From the NCBI RefSeq assembly GCF_963576675.1, contig NC_088913.1, positions 90,271,001 to 90,335,000 on the forward strand: a DNA stretch of 64,000 bases. Reading direction: 5' to 3'. The notes beneath the pieces were generated by a model that saw nothing but the letters and a program-made list of their open reading frames with translations, searched no databases and had not been told where the DNA came from. The stretch comes from Euphorbia lathyris. Its lineage: Eukaryota > Streptophyta > Magnoliopsida > Malpighiales > Euphorbiaceae. The position numbers and the translations under genes were made by a program. Numbering within the stretch: the stretch's first letter is position 1; each line of letters begins with the position of its first letter. This document shows, piece after piece, positions 1 to 9,476 of this stretch.

Positions 1-1063
1 GTTGAGAGAAGAAAAGAGATTGAGAGACGTGTGAAATTGGAGGGGGATTTATAGACGAGGGAAATATTTAAATAAATAAAAGGGATAAGTTCAAAAAGTA
101 TCCCTGTGGTTTCAGCATTTGTCAATTTGAGGATTGTGAATTTTTTCTTGACAAAATGATACCCGAGGTTTGCTCCATTTGCAAAGTGAGGATTATTTCT
201 TCGCCTCTTTGATTCATATGACATGATTAAAGAGTTTTTTCCTCCATTAATTTGTAAAGCTCATAAAATAAAGTGTTTTATTTAGCTACTTGGAAAAACT
301 CATCAATAATATGTGAATCTGATTATATGCCTCTCAAAACTCTTCTATTTTCCAATTCCTTAAAAATTTACCATCTCTTTTTTTTCACACCAGTTACAGG
401 GAATGATTTTTCTAGATATCGCAATGAGAAAAACTTTTATTTTTGTTCAAAGTAGTGTATATCTCAAGTGCAGAATTGATACTATTTTGTCTGGGTAGTG
501 TAGATTGAGTAGATAACTAATAACTAGGGTTACAGTAATAGAAAAGAGAGAGTTTTGATAGACATATAATCAGATTCACAATTTTATTATGAGTTTTATA
601 AGTTGATGGATGAAAAAAACCCTTTAATCATAATGGTGTGAAAAAACAATCCTTACTTTGCTAATGGAGCAAACCTCATGTACCATTTTATCATTAAAAA
701 ATTCACGGTCCTCAATTTGTCAAACACTAAAACCACGAGTTTTTTTTATGTACTTATCCCTGAATAAAAAAAGGGACAAAAAGAATTAAGGAAATTAAAG
801 AATTTGACCATATAATTTGACTAAAAGTCTGTTTTTAACCGTTGACTTTAACAAATTAATCACTTCTAAGAATACAAAGACTGGGTAATTAATGTATAAA
901 AGCAATACAAATTTATAAATTATTTACCAACATAATTAAATAAATTGAGGAAAGCTTGGCAAGAGAAGGTAGGAATGGATGTAGGAGCAGTATCTGATAA
1001 ATTTATCATGGAAGCTATCGAAGAATATAAGGAGATGTGAAGAGGAAATTGAAGTCATCAGAA
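1..1063. repeat. Segmental duplication, copy A
   Basis: Bases 1-81 plus 770-1063 match 18529 onward (copy B) closely: the opening purine-rich block, the run through the phrase gacaaaaagaattaagg, and the block gaaggtaggaatggatgtag near 965 all recur in the same order. The copy is interrupted at 82-760 by a MITE that copy B lacks, and it is shortened relative to copy B around 945-960. The duplication continues left of the window. No gene is visible in it. Confidence 0.75.
82..760. mobile_element. MULE-type MITE with about 100-bp terminal inverted repeats
   Basis: The ends are inverted copies: gggataagt at 82 and acttatccc ending at 760. Similarity continues inward for about 100 bp, and a second inner pair (near 300-335 and 560-610) is also inverted. 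Flanks 73-81 (taaataaaa) and 761-769 (tgaataaaa) form a 9-bp TSD with one mismatch. Copy B of the duplication near 18590-18612 shows the uninterrupted site. The short open frame at 273-455 has no recognisable domain. The 9-bp TSD and long TIR fit a non-autonomous Mutator-like element. Confidence 0.75.
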
Positions 1064-1680
1064 TAGACCTGTTCACGGGTTCGGGTATCCGTCCGGCTTC
1101 CAAGCCCGTATTCTTTGGACCGAGTTTGGACAAGAAAATTTGTCACTATGTCTAGTCCAGTCCAGGTCTGCTAAAGCCCGTCTCTTTTTTTGGGAACGCT
1201 TGGGATTTATAAAAATAGTACAGACCGGTCGAGTCCGGGCCAGCCTATTGATATTAATTAATAAAATTTATATATAAATATTTATTTTTAAGTATAAATT
1301 TAATTTTTTATTATTAAAAACTATACATATATATTTAGGTGGGTTTATATGGGTTGGGCTTGGGATTTGATTTTTTCAGCCCGTCTCTTTTTTGGGTAGG
1401 CTGGGGATTTATAAAAATAATATGGGTCGGTCCAGCCCAGTCAGCCTATTGATATTAATTAATAAAATTTATATATCTATATATTAATATTTATGTTTAA
1501 GTATAAATTTATTTTTTTATTTATTAAAACTTATACGTATGTATTTAGGTGGCTTTATATGACTGGGTTTGGGATTTGATTTTTGAACTTGAGCCCGTCT
1601 AAATAACAGAGGGTTCGGCTGAGCTTGTGCTGAGCATTTTTAGACAAAAGCTCGTTGGGCACAACCTATGAAAAGGTCTA
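1064..1680. mobile_element. hAT-like non-autonomous element (GGGC-rich ends), internally duplicated
   Basis: It starts with tagacctgttcacggg and ends with aaaaggtcta, an inverted pair (TAGACCTG type). The interior holds two direct copies of an AT-rich block (around 1240-1330 and 1440-1530) separated by gggcttggg-type GC-rich motifs. The same block recurs at 1860-1960 and in copy B at 19680-19760. No coding capacity is seen. Left flank catcagaa gives no clear 8-bp TSD with the right flank, so the hAT label rests on end type only. Confidence 0.5.
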
Positions 1681-1688
1681 AGCATGTG

Positions 1689-2114
1689 TAGACCTGTTAA
1701 TGGGCTTGGGTACCCGTCCTGCCTATCCAAGTCCGTGTCCTTTGGACCGGTCTTGGACATGAAAATTTGTCATAAGGCCCAGCACGGTCCAGGCCCGCCT
1801 CTTTTCTGGGCGAGTTTGAGATTTATAAAAATAGCACGGGTCGGTCCAGCCCGGCCTGTCTATTGACACTAATTAATAAAATTTATATATTTATAAATTA
1901 ATATTTATTTTTAAGTATAAATTTAATTTTTTATTATTAAAAACTATATTTGTATTTAGGTGGGTTTATATAGGCTGGGGACGAGATTTGATTTTTGAGC
2001 CCGAGCCCAGTCCGGTCCGAGCACCTCTGAATTAACAGTGGACTGGGTTTGGACTGAGCATTTTTAGACAAAAGCTCGTTGGGTCCAGCCCAGTCCGGCC
2101 CATAAACAAGTCTA
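1689..2114. mobile_element. hAT-like non-autonomous element, second copy
   Basis: Ends tagacctgttaatggg and ccataaacaagtcta are inverted copies. Flanks agcatgtg (1681-1688) and agcattgc (2115-2122) share the first five bases, a possible degenerate 8-bp TSD. It lies directly beside the preceding element and shares its AT-rich core, so it may be a tandem insertion of the same family. The open frame at 1684-1866 is just the GC-rich end read through. Confidence 0.5.
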
Positions 2115-2326
2115 AGCATTGCATGAGTGACGTTACCGGTGGAAAGATTTAATTTGGCGACAAGATAACTGAGTTTACTAGATAACTGATTCAGAAATTT
2201 TGCTTTTAAATCAGAGTAGGAGAAGATGCCAATTTTTCTGTCATTGTTGGTTCAAATGAAGAGAGAAACAAAACAAATTGAAGGGAGATGTGAGAGAATG
2301 ATGAGACAGCTATCGGAATACTTTAA

Positions 2327-2732
2327 CGGGGTGTTTGTTAGAGTGGATAAAGACACTGGGATAGGGATAAAAAAAAATTGAGACGAGTTATCTCATGTTT
2401 GTTTTAGAGATAGGTTAGGGAGATAAGAGCGGGATATGAGTCTTATCCCTCAAATCATATACCCAAGAGGGGGTGGTACAATGAGGTGGGATAAACTCCT
2501 GCGATTTTAATAGGATGGGAAAGTCAATCTTATCCCTCAAATTAATGTTATGTAGTTTAAATAAGGTTAAAATAGTAAAATGTATTATTTTATCCTTATC
2601 CGTATCCCACATACCAAACATTGAATAATAATTCTCGACTATCATATTTTTATCCTTATCCCGGCCATTTATCCTTATCCCTATCTCAACCTTTATCATT
2701 ATCCCTATCCCAATAGAATATCAAACACCCCG
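2327..2732. mobile_element. Tourist-like (PIF/Harbinger-type) MITE with TAA target site
   Basis: The terminal inverted repeats are CGGGGTGTTTG at 2327 and CAAACACCCCG ending at 2732. Each end is flanked by TAA (2324-2326 and 2733-2735), the 3-bp target typical of PIF/Harbinger insertions. The 406-bp interior is rich in gggataag/cttatccc repeats on both strands, giving extended self-complementarity. There is no transposase. Confidence 0.7.
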
Positions 2733-2826
2733 TAAACGTTTATGGGGCTAATCAACCTTTTTGGATAAATTCAAGAGGCAAATGATGTATTAAGCATTTT
2801 ATCTATTTAGTGGAGACTACATTACT

Positions 2827-3756
2827 TTTTTTTGTTACAAGGAAGGCATAGCCCGGAAAAAAAACAAAATAAAAAAACTAGTGTACTCCTCTTTTAGTTG
2901 ACCTGCCTAGCCGGTCATCTTCAAGAATAGTTTGGAGGCCTACAAGAGGCGCATCATACTCATGATAGCCCAAAGCACATTTCCCTGCGAATCTTATCAT
3001 CCAGTCAGTAGCCTGGTTCCCTTCTCGATAGATATGGACGATTCTCGTTTCCCACATCCTTTTCTGAGTTGTCTACATTTCTATATGAGGCAGATTTGAG
3101 GATGTTGGTCATTTGTGTCCTCCTCCAATGCTTTCATCACATTCAGGGAGTCAATCTCAATTTCAACTTGTTTGAACCCCTTCCCCTATGCTAACGACAG
3201 TTCGTAGTAGATCCCCCATAACTCAGCCATGAACGCGGAACAGATACCTATGTTTGCAGTAAATCCTCCACACCACCTTCCATTCTGATCTCTTATAACG
3301 CCCCCCGCCGCTGCTTCTCCCGGGTCTCCCTTTCTTGCCCCGTCAGAGTTAACCTTTACCCAATGGATCTCCGGAGGATGCCATTTGATCCAGTTTTCCG
3401 TTCTCGGTTTTATACCATTTAACTGTCGTTGTTCCATCGCCTTACTGAACGCATCAGCTTGGTTCAGAATCATTTCTGCTTTTCTACCCCTAAAAACCTT
3501 TTCTTTAAAAACGCTCTGGTTCCTCCACCTCCAAATCCACCACACCGCAAACGCAAAAATTGTTTGCCATTTAACTCCCCTGAACAATCTCTGTTCCTTC
3601 ATGTTTCTATTCACCCACTCTTCCCTGCTTAGTTCGAAAAACGTAGCCACCACGTTGCTTGGTAGCAGATCGAGCCAGATTGTTCGGGCCTCCATACAAT
3701 CCCTTAATACGTGCAATGTAGTTTCCGTTTGTCCATATTCCGCGCATATCTATAGT
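2827..3756 (-). pseudogene. LINE ORF2 C-terminal fragment (zf-RVT tail plus RNase H), 5'-truncated
   Basis: On the minus strand this reads the end of a zf-RVT zinc-binding region (His-Val-Leu-Arg-Asp-Cys near 3710) followed by an RVT_3/RNase H domain starting with VKVNSDGARKGDPG. It continues past a stop near 3092 into IYREGNQATDWMIRFAG. A plus-strand T run at 2826-2836 would be its A-tail. It lacks endonuclease and RT, as expected of a 5'-truncated LINE copy. It is a close relative of the fragment at 4494-5150 and different from the two full-length LINEs. Confidence 0.75.
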
Positions 3757-4493
3757 TTTTTGCATGCATTTCTGTTAGTTATGATTTTTTTTAATGAATT
3801 TTTGCTTGGCCATATTGGATTTAAGCTAGAAACTGCAACTTTTTGATTTTTCAAAACTGCTCTTAACTTTTTGTGCTTTAGGTATGCAAAACTTTTTGTA
3901 ACTGCTCTCAACTCTATGCGGTTTTGGTATACATTTCACCGCAAGGGAAGAATGTATTCTACAACAATGATATCTAAGTTATTAAGGTCGTCTTAAACAT
4001 TTTTGGGGCCCTATGCTAAATGAAAAAAAATTGGACCATATTCATTATAAAAATTAATACGTTCATATCATACCAATGTTTCTACAAAATGAAACATCAA
4101 GATACTTTTAACTTGATTTTTAACATAATAAATATAATAAAAATAATTAAATTAGATATAGTATAATAATAATAATAATAATAATAATAAAAGTTTGGCC
4201 CTTAAGACTCTTATAGCATTAATTTTCTGGATAAATTAACATTCACTTAATTTTTCACATAATAATTAATAACAATAATTTATTTAGATTTGTATAATAA
4301 AAAAATTGGGCCCCCTTAAATTTGGGGCTCTATGCGGGAGAGCTCCTTATACACCCTTCTCCTACTCCCATGTAAGTTATTACAGAGCAATAGTGAAAAC
4401 TATCACTGTTGATATTGAAATTTTTACTGTTTATAGATCTTTTTTGGTAAATAGGGGAATGCTAAACGCTCAGAAAAAACACAACAGAAAGAA
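3757..4493. other. AT-rich intergenic stretch
   Basis: No gene was found. It contains an (AAT)n microsatellite at about 4163-4190 and a block near 3990-4340 ending in gggcccccttaaatttggggc. That block resembles the ends of the hAT element at 43441-44407 (rich in ggggccct), so a degenerate relative may lie here. Confidence 0.4.
4163..4190. repeat. (AAT)n microsatellite
   Basis: About nine uninterrupted AAT units are visible. Confidence 0.9.
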
Positions 4494-5150
4494 CTAGTTA
4501 GAGTGGAGGCCTACAGGAGGCGCAACACACTCGTAAAAGCCCAAAGTATAATAACCTGTGAAATTCACCATCCAGTCAGCTGCCCTATTCCCTTCCCTGT
4601 AAACATGTGTTATCCTTAATTCCAACTTCGTGGTTTTGAAGCGATTGCAATGTGTAATGATCCATGCGAAAGGATGATGTGCGTGGATCGGATCGGTCAT
4701 GAAATTAGCCACAATTTGCAAATCCAATTCAATCACAACTCGCCTATGACCTTTCTCCTATGCCAGATTTAGGCCAAAATAAAGACCCATAATTCTGCTA
4801 CTCGTGAGCAGATTCCTAGATTCACAACAAAACCGCCTCTCCAAACACCTCTAGAATCACGAATGATTCCTCCTGCGGTAGCGAAGCCCAGGTTGCCTTT
4901 ACAAGCCCCATCACAGTTGACCTTAAACCATCCCTCGTGTGGGGGATGCCATTTAATTTGAATCTCCCGCTTAGGACTTCTATTTAGACCAGTAAGCAAA
5001 CGAAAAGTGTCCTTACATTCAGTGCTCTTCTAAAAAATGTAGCTCACAGCGTCGCCCTGATGTCTGTCACCCATGCCTAGAACCCTGTCGTTTCTCCAAC
5101 GCCAGCACCACCAGATTACTATTCCGAAAACGATCTGCCATCTGATACCC
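4494..5150 (-). pseudogene. LINE ORF2 C-terminal fragment (RNase H), second copy
   Basis: On the minus strand, RWQIVFGIVIWWCWRWRND (near 5140-5085) is followed by the RNase H start VNCDGACKGNLG (near 4920) and the end THVYREGNRAADWMV (near 4600). The reading frame is broken between 4736 and 4769 and near 5000. The domain order matches the 2827-3756 fragment, and both end in a similar tail (VGLQ/VGLH), so they belong to one LINE subfamily. A cognate A-tail is not obvious. Confidence 0.7.
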
Positions 5151-5220
5151 CTCTAGTTAGCGACCAACTGCAAATTGATAACAACCCACTCCTTATGAGG
5201 TAAATTAAAAAAAAAAATTG

Positions 5221-5913
5221 TGTATGATTTGGGTAGGAATTATGATGCAGATCGGTTTCGGGATGAGTTAGTTTTAATCGTAAACTAACAAAGATATTTC
5301 TTCTCTAGCTAAACTAGAAGGAGTTAATCCCGGTTTTATGGACTAAATCCATAGGAATAATGAAATCCCCATTGTTGAAGGTTAAAACCTTAACAAAGCT
5401 TCACAAAGGAGACGATATTAATTTGATTGATAAAAAGTTAATGGATTGCAATGGAAAGAGATGTATTTATATCATCTCAAAAACCTAATTGCCAAATTAC
5501 ATAACGAATTAAAATGTAAGGATAAGGGTAAATTGGGTTAATGGTGAAAGGGGTGGCATGATTGTAATTAAGGGGTGGCAGAAATTGTCCCAAGCAACCA
5601 AAACTTGGAGAGGAAGTAGTCTTCAGCAAGGTACGCTCCGGGTCCATGAGGGCACGCCCCGCGTAATCGACCTCCTAGAACTCATTCGCTCCGAACACTC
5701 GTTCCAAGCTCCGCGTAACTGAAGATGCGCTCCGCGTGGATGACCTTCTGGACTCTCTTCCTGGATTGGGGCTCTTCACGCTCCGCGTGTCTTGATGATT
5801 GCCGATGCTTCCTTCCTCCTTGGATGGCTCTCCATAGCCCTTGCTAGCTTTGGCGCTAAGCTCCTCGTCCCTTGGCTTTGGGGTCGTTGTTATTGGAGAG
5901 ATGCCCCGCATCA
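5221..5913 (-). mobile_element. LTR (solo or fragment), minus strand
   Basis: Read on the minus strand it begins TGATGCGGGGCATC and ends CATACA. Flanks aattg (5216-5220) and aatta (5914-5918) are a possible 5-bp TSD with one mismatch. A TATA-like TATAAATA lies at 5464-5471 on the minus strand, downstream of a GC-rich repeated block, which fits a U3-R organisation. No internal retroelement domain adjoins it, so it is probably a solo LTR. The reading frames here (for example 5675-6118) are spurious. Confidence 0.45.
5630..5790 (-). repeat. GC-rich motif array in LTR U3
   Basis: Five or six degenerate copies of cgc(t/c)ccgcgt(a/g) are irregularly spaced, at about 5656, 5709, 5728 and 5779 among others. 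The same motif dominates 42680-42975 in another LTR. Confidence 0.6.
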
Positions 5914-6239
5914 AATTATACACTGTCAAATACTTCGAGCCTTTGAACAGTCCCTCACAATATACATATATTATTTTAATTATTTGGTTGGTTTTTATTA
6001 TTTGTTTTTTAGGAACTTGGAGTTGGTGATTTGGATAATTGGATAGTTGATATACATAAATCAAGTAGCGATTAGTGTGCATGGTTTTGATTTGTGCAAC
6101 AACGAACCATCTAGCCACTAGAATTTTTTTGAGAGTTAAGATTTTTTTTTTGTTTGTTTTTTTAGGAAATAATGATTAATAATTTAGAAATGATTTATAC
6201 AAAGAAATTAGATTGCTACAAGAAAAACAAAAAATGGGA

Positions 6240-6742
6240 TTATATGTACTTATCAAATTTGACGCTAACGTTTTTGAAAAAGTGTAAACTTAACCTTATG
6301 TATGAAATTGTATAAATTTAACTCTAATATTTATAATCAATATTAATTTTAGGTATATGCCACCAAAATTTTAAAAAAAAACTGAATTAACTATTATTTA
6401 ACTATAACATTAGACATTCCAAATAAATTTATCGATAAATTACCAGTTTCACACATTTTTGGTTGGTTGTAAACATTTTAGACGGTTGAACAAAAACAAT
6501 TATGATTAACTAATACATGACAAACTTTAGTATTTTAACAGTTCTTTTTATAATTGCGTTAATAACACATAAAATATGTTAGATATAATTAATTTTAAAA
6601 AGTCAATTGTGACTGTCAAATAACAGTAAGCCAATATTTTCAAACTTTCAGTAATATAAGGCTAAAATTGATATTACTTAGAAATGTTAAAGCTAAATTT
6701 GAAACATTTTCTACGTTAGAACTAAATGTACATTTCACCGAA
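6240..6742. mobile_element. Probable MULE-type MITE, degenerate
   Basis: The left part (tacttatcaaatttgacgct, then ctaacg) and the reverse complement of the right part (from about 6735 inward: gtacatttagttctaacgta) are diverged inverted copies over about 100 bp. The right-end sequence recurs at 54060-54185. No coding capacity and no clear TSD. Confidence 0.4.
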
Positions 6743-6900
6743 AATGTTAAAGAAAAACACTGTAATTCCATAATTTAAAGCAACACCAAACTTTTTTTTA
6801 TGACATTACATTAAAGATAGTACAAGCAGAGACTGTGTGAGCATATATTATATGTATGCTCAACAAAATTTGATTACCTATGGTAATAAATTTATTATTA

Positions 6901-7530
6901 TTATTTGATTATCTCACCCAATTTAACAAGGATGGCAACATAAAATTCCAAGATAGCTGGACCAGCTTGGACATTTTCTCTGGTGGATTCATAATCTATT
7001 TTAACTAAACTTCCATCTGATGCTTTAATTAAAGTTCCATCAAATTGTAAAACCCAATCATAATTATCACTGACGGTAATAGTATATTGGAATGATTTGT
7101 AGTGATCAACAACATCTCCAGCTATTACTTTATAAGTAATTTTCTGAATTCCTGGTTCCACCACGTCATCCTTTGTTACTATATGAGTTTCTGTCTTGAT
7201 TGGACATCCTATTTAAAATTATACAAGAACAAAAATTAAAATGAAGATTATCGTAAATTAAAACAAAAAACGGTACTTCAATGTAGCACGTTCTACTCCT
7301 AAATTTATAATTGTGTTCCACTATTCGATTCAATCACAGTATAAGTAGTTTACCTTGAGCATATTCGACCATGAAAGTAGGTGGCTTATTGGTGATTTTA
7401 GTAATTGCTTGTAAATTTCAGACAGTAACCCACAAAGTCTAACCGCATCTTCTCTATATAAAATATGCAGTATATAATCTGGATTTGCTTTGCATAGGAA
7501 AGTGGTTTCGCCAGAGCTTTTGAAAGCCAT
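6901..7530 (-). pseudogene. MLP-like (Bet v 1 superfamily) pseudogene, two exons
   Basis: Exon 1 runs from ATG at 7530 to a donor after 7354. Exon 2 starts after the acceptor AG at 7210-7209 and ends with TAA at 6901-6903. Exon 2 contains the family pattern YKVIAGDVVDHYKSF and a later GSLVKIDYES strand, as in major latex proteins, which bind hydrophobic ligands in the cytosol. Length (about 160 residues) and intron position fit the family. Exon 1 opens well (MAFKSSGETTFLCKANPDYI), but the frame that splices in phase with exon 2 is reached only after a shift near 7411-7420, so the copy appears broken. A sequencing error there would make it intact. Confidence 0.65.
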
Positions 7531-7580
7531 AATACAGTTTTTGATGTCTCAATCTATGCTTAATCTGCAGCATAATCAAG

Positions 7581-7588
7581 TATTTATA
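7581..7588 (-). promoter_or_regulatory. TATA box of the MLP-like pseudogene
   Basis: TATAAATA on the minus strand lies about 50 bp upstream of the ATG at 7530, a normal plant spacing. Confidence 0.5.
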
Positions 7589-7589
7589 G

Positions 7590-8194
7590 TAATTTAAGAG
7601 TTAATGTGAACAATGTATAAAGCCTAGAATATTTCATGACTTAATTAATTAATTAATGACTGAGACTCTATAAATTCCTTATCAGAAAAATGTACATGAT
7701 TCTATAACGTTTTAAGATCACCATTAATGCAAAATGGAATGCTATTTCTACGAGAATCTATCTATCTATTGATGCAAATTAATATGTGATATAACCGGAG
7801 TATCAGTAACCCCAAAACGTAATATAAAAAATAATAAATTTTTTTTTTTTTTTTTGACAGAATAAAAAATAATAAATTAATAATCATAAATCAACATATA
7901 AAGAATGGAAGTATCTTCAGAAAAAAAGAAAAGAAAAGTATGATAATTATAAAATTGGAGGTATGCGGGGAAGGTAGCAGTGAGTAGTGGAATATGACGT
8001 CAGTCAACACACAGCAACTGCCCACCTCGTTTTTGGCTGCCACTCTCCGACAATAGTTGTCCACTTCTTTTTCTTAATTAATCATTCAAGTTTTTTAATC
8101 TAATAAAGTCTCGATTTCATATAGTAGTATTTTTTAAATCATATGATAAAATTATATAATAGTGATTTTTAAAAGTGCAAAACCATATGATCTA
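7590..8194. other. Intergenic, no gene seen
   Basis: AT-rich sequence with a T run at 7840-7855. Nothing recognisable. The left boundary of LINE-1 is set at about 8195, where its repeated 5' module starts. Confidence 0.4.
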
Positions 8195-8318
8195 GAACTC
8201 CTCCTTTTGAGAGGTCTTCCTCCTTTTGAGAGGTTTTACGATCTTTTTTAGGGTTCCTTCATTTTGAGAGGTTTTCATCCGGTCAGTGGTGGATTGTGGG
8301 CTTTGTGATTGTGCTAAG

Positions 8319-9476
8319 ATGGAAGACGATCTTCAAAACTTGAGAATTGTGGAGGACGGATTCGAGTTCATAGCGGCAGAAGAATCGTCGGTTTCTAACT
8401 TGAAGCTCTGCCTTGTCGGCTCTCTCATCACCGATAGACCTTTTAATTTCCAGATTTTTAAGAATCGGATGGCAAGTATTTGGAGGCCAGGGAAGGGGAT
8501 CTCAATTATCGAATTAGGAGGTAAACTCATTCTATTTCGATTTTTTCATCAACATGACTTGAGATGGGTGTTCGATAATAGCCCGTGGACCTTCGACAAC
8601 CATTTGTTATTGCTGCATATGCTGAAAGAAGGGGAAAACCCGTCTGATGCCCCATTGACACATACCAATTTTTGGGTGCAATTTCACGGATTACCCTCGG
8701 GTCTATTTACGGACACAGTGGCGAAGGCGTTGGGGAATTTTGTGGGAGTGTATGTGGCTGCTGATGTGAAGAATGTCTGGGCTAATGAACAGAGTTTTCT
8801 GAGGGTCAGAATCTGTATTGACATTCGTAAACCATTAGCGAGAGAGAAGAAAGTCCGTAGAGCAAGAGGAGAATGGATCACCTGTAAGTTCAGATACGAG
8901 AAACTTCTCATATTTTGCTTTATATGTGGCCTCATTGGTCATCTGGATAGGCATTGTGAGGTTTTTTTTCAGAACTCTGAGGAAGAGGTGGTTAGACTAT
9001 GGGATGTGTCGCTTAAGGCTCCGTTTCGTAAGCAGAATCTACTAGGAGGTGAGCGTTGGCTTAGGGAGGAAGGGGGGTCATCACAGCAGGAGGGTGTAGT
9101 TAATCCTGGTCCGGAAGGGTTTCAGTTACAAACTATCATTCAGCCTCCGAGAGCTAGGAAGAATTTGCAACATTTAGCCCGGAACTTTGGGGTTAGCATC
9201 TTTGAGGAAGGTGAGATTAATAAGAGGGCATCAGGGATTCCTGAAACAGAGATGGGTCTGGAAATCGTAGAGGAAAGGAAGCGGAGAAGAGGTGAAATTA
9301 GGGTTGGGAAGATAGTGGTAGGCGAGAAAGTCCAGGAGACTGTGGTGCACTCGATGGAAGTTGATAGCACAGTTGGAAGACAGGAGGATAAGGAGCAAGT
9401 GAACCCCAATGTCCAGGAATCATCTGGAAGTATTAAATCCATTCCGGCGGACCGAAAGGTCTGCCCGCAACCATGA
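8319..9476 (+). CDS. LINE ORF1: DUF4283 and zinc-knuckle RNA-binding protein
   Basis: A predicted nucleic-acid-binding protein of the LINE ribonucleoprotein, 385 residues from the ATG at 8319; an upstream in-frame GTG at 8286 is less likely as a start. The N-terminal DUF4283 region is recognisable by VGSLITDRPFNFQIFKNRM and by SPWTFDNHLLLLHML. The zinc knuckle CFICGLIGHLDRHC (CX2CX4HX4C) follows at about residues 195-210, then a basic, low-complexity C-terminal tail. The frame is intact. The stop overlaps the ORF2 start (ATGA at 9473-9476), suggesting coupled translation. About the same length as the LINE-2 ORF1. Confidence 0.85.
   Translation: MEDDLQNLRIVEDGFEFIAAEESSVSNLKLCLVGSLITDRPFNFQIFKNRMASIWRPGKGISIIELGGKLILFRFFHQHDLRWVFDNSPWTFDNHLLLLHMLKEGENPSDAPLTHTNFWVQFHGLPSGLFTDTVAKALGNFVGVYVAADVKNVWANEQSFLRVRICIDIRKPLAREKKVRRARGEWITCKFRYEKLLIFCFICGLIGHLDRHCEVFFQNSEEEVVRLWDVSLKAPFRKQNLLGGERWLREEGGSSQQEGVVNPGPEGFQLQTIIQPPRARKNLQHLARNFGVSIFEEGEINKRASGIPETEMGLEIVEERKRRRGEIRVGKIVVGEKVQETVVHSMEVDSTVGRQEDKEQVNPNVQESSGSIKSIPADRKVCPQP

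Noticed and set aside
3385..3846. Plus-strand frame of 153 codons
   Set aside because: It is the antisense of the LINE RNase H fragment, which has recognisable motifs on the minus strand.
5675..6118. Minus-strand frame of 147 codons with Ser/Arg-rich end
   Set aside because: It overlaps an LTR U3 with GC-rich repeats; no known domain and no intact context.
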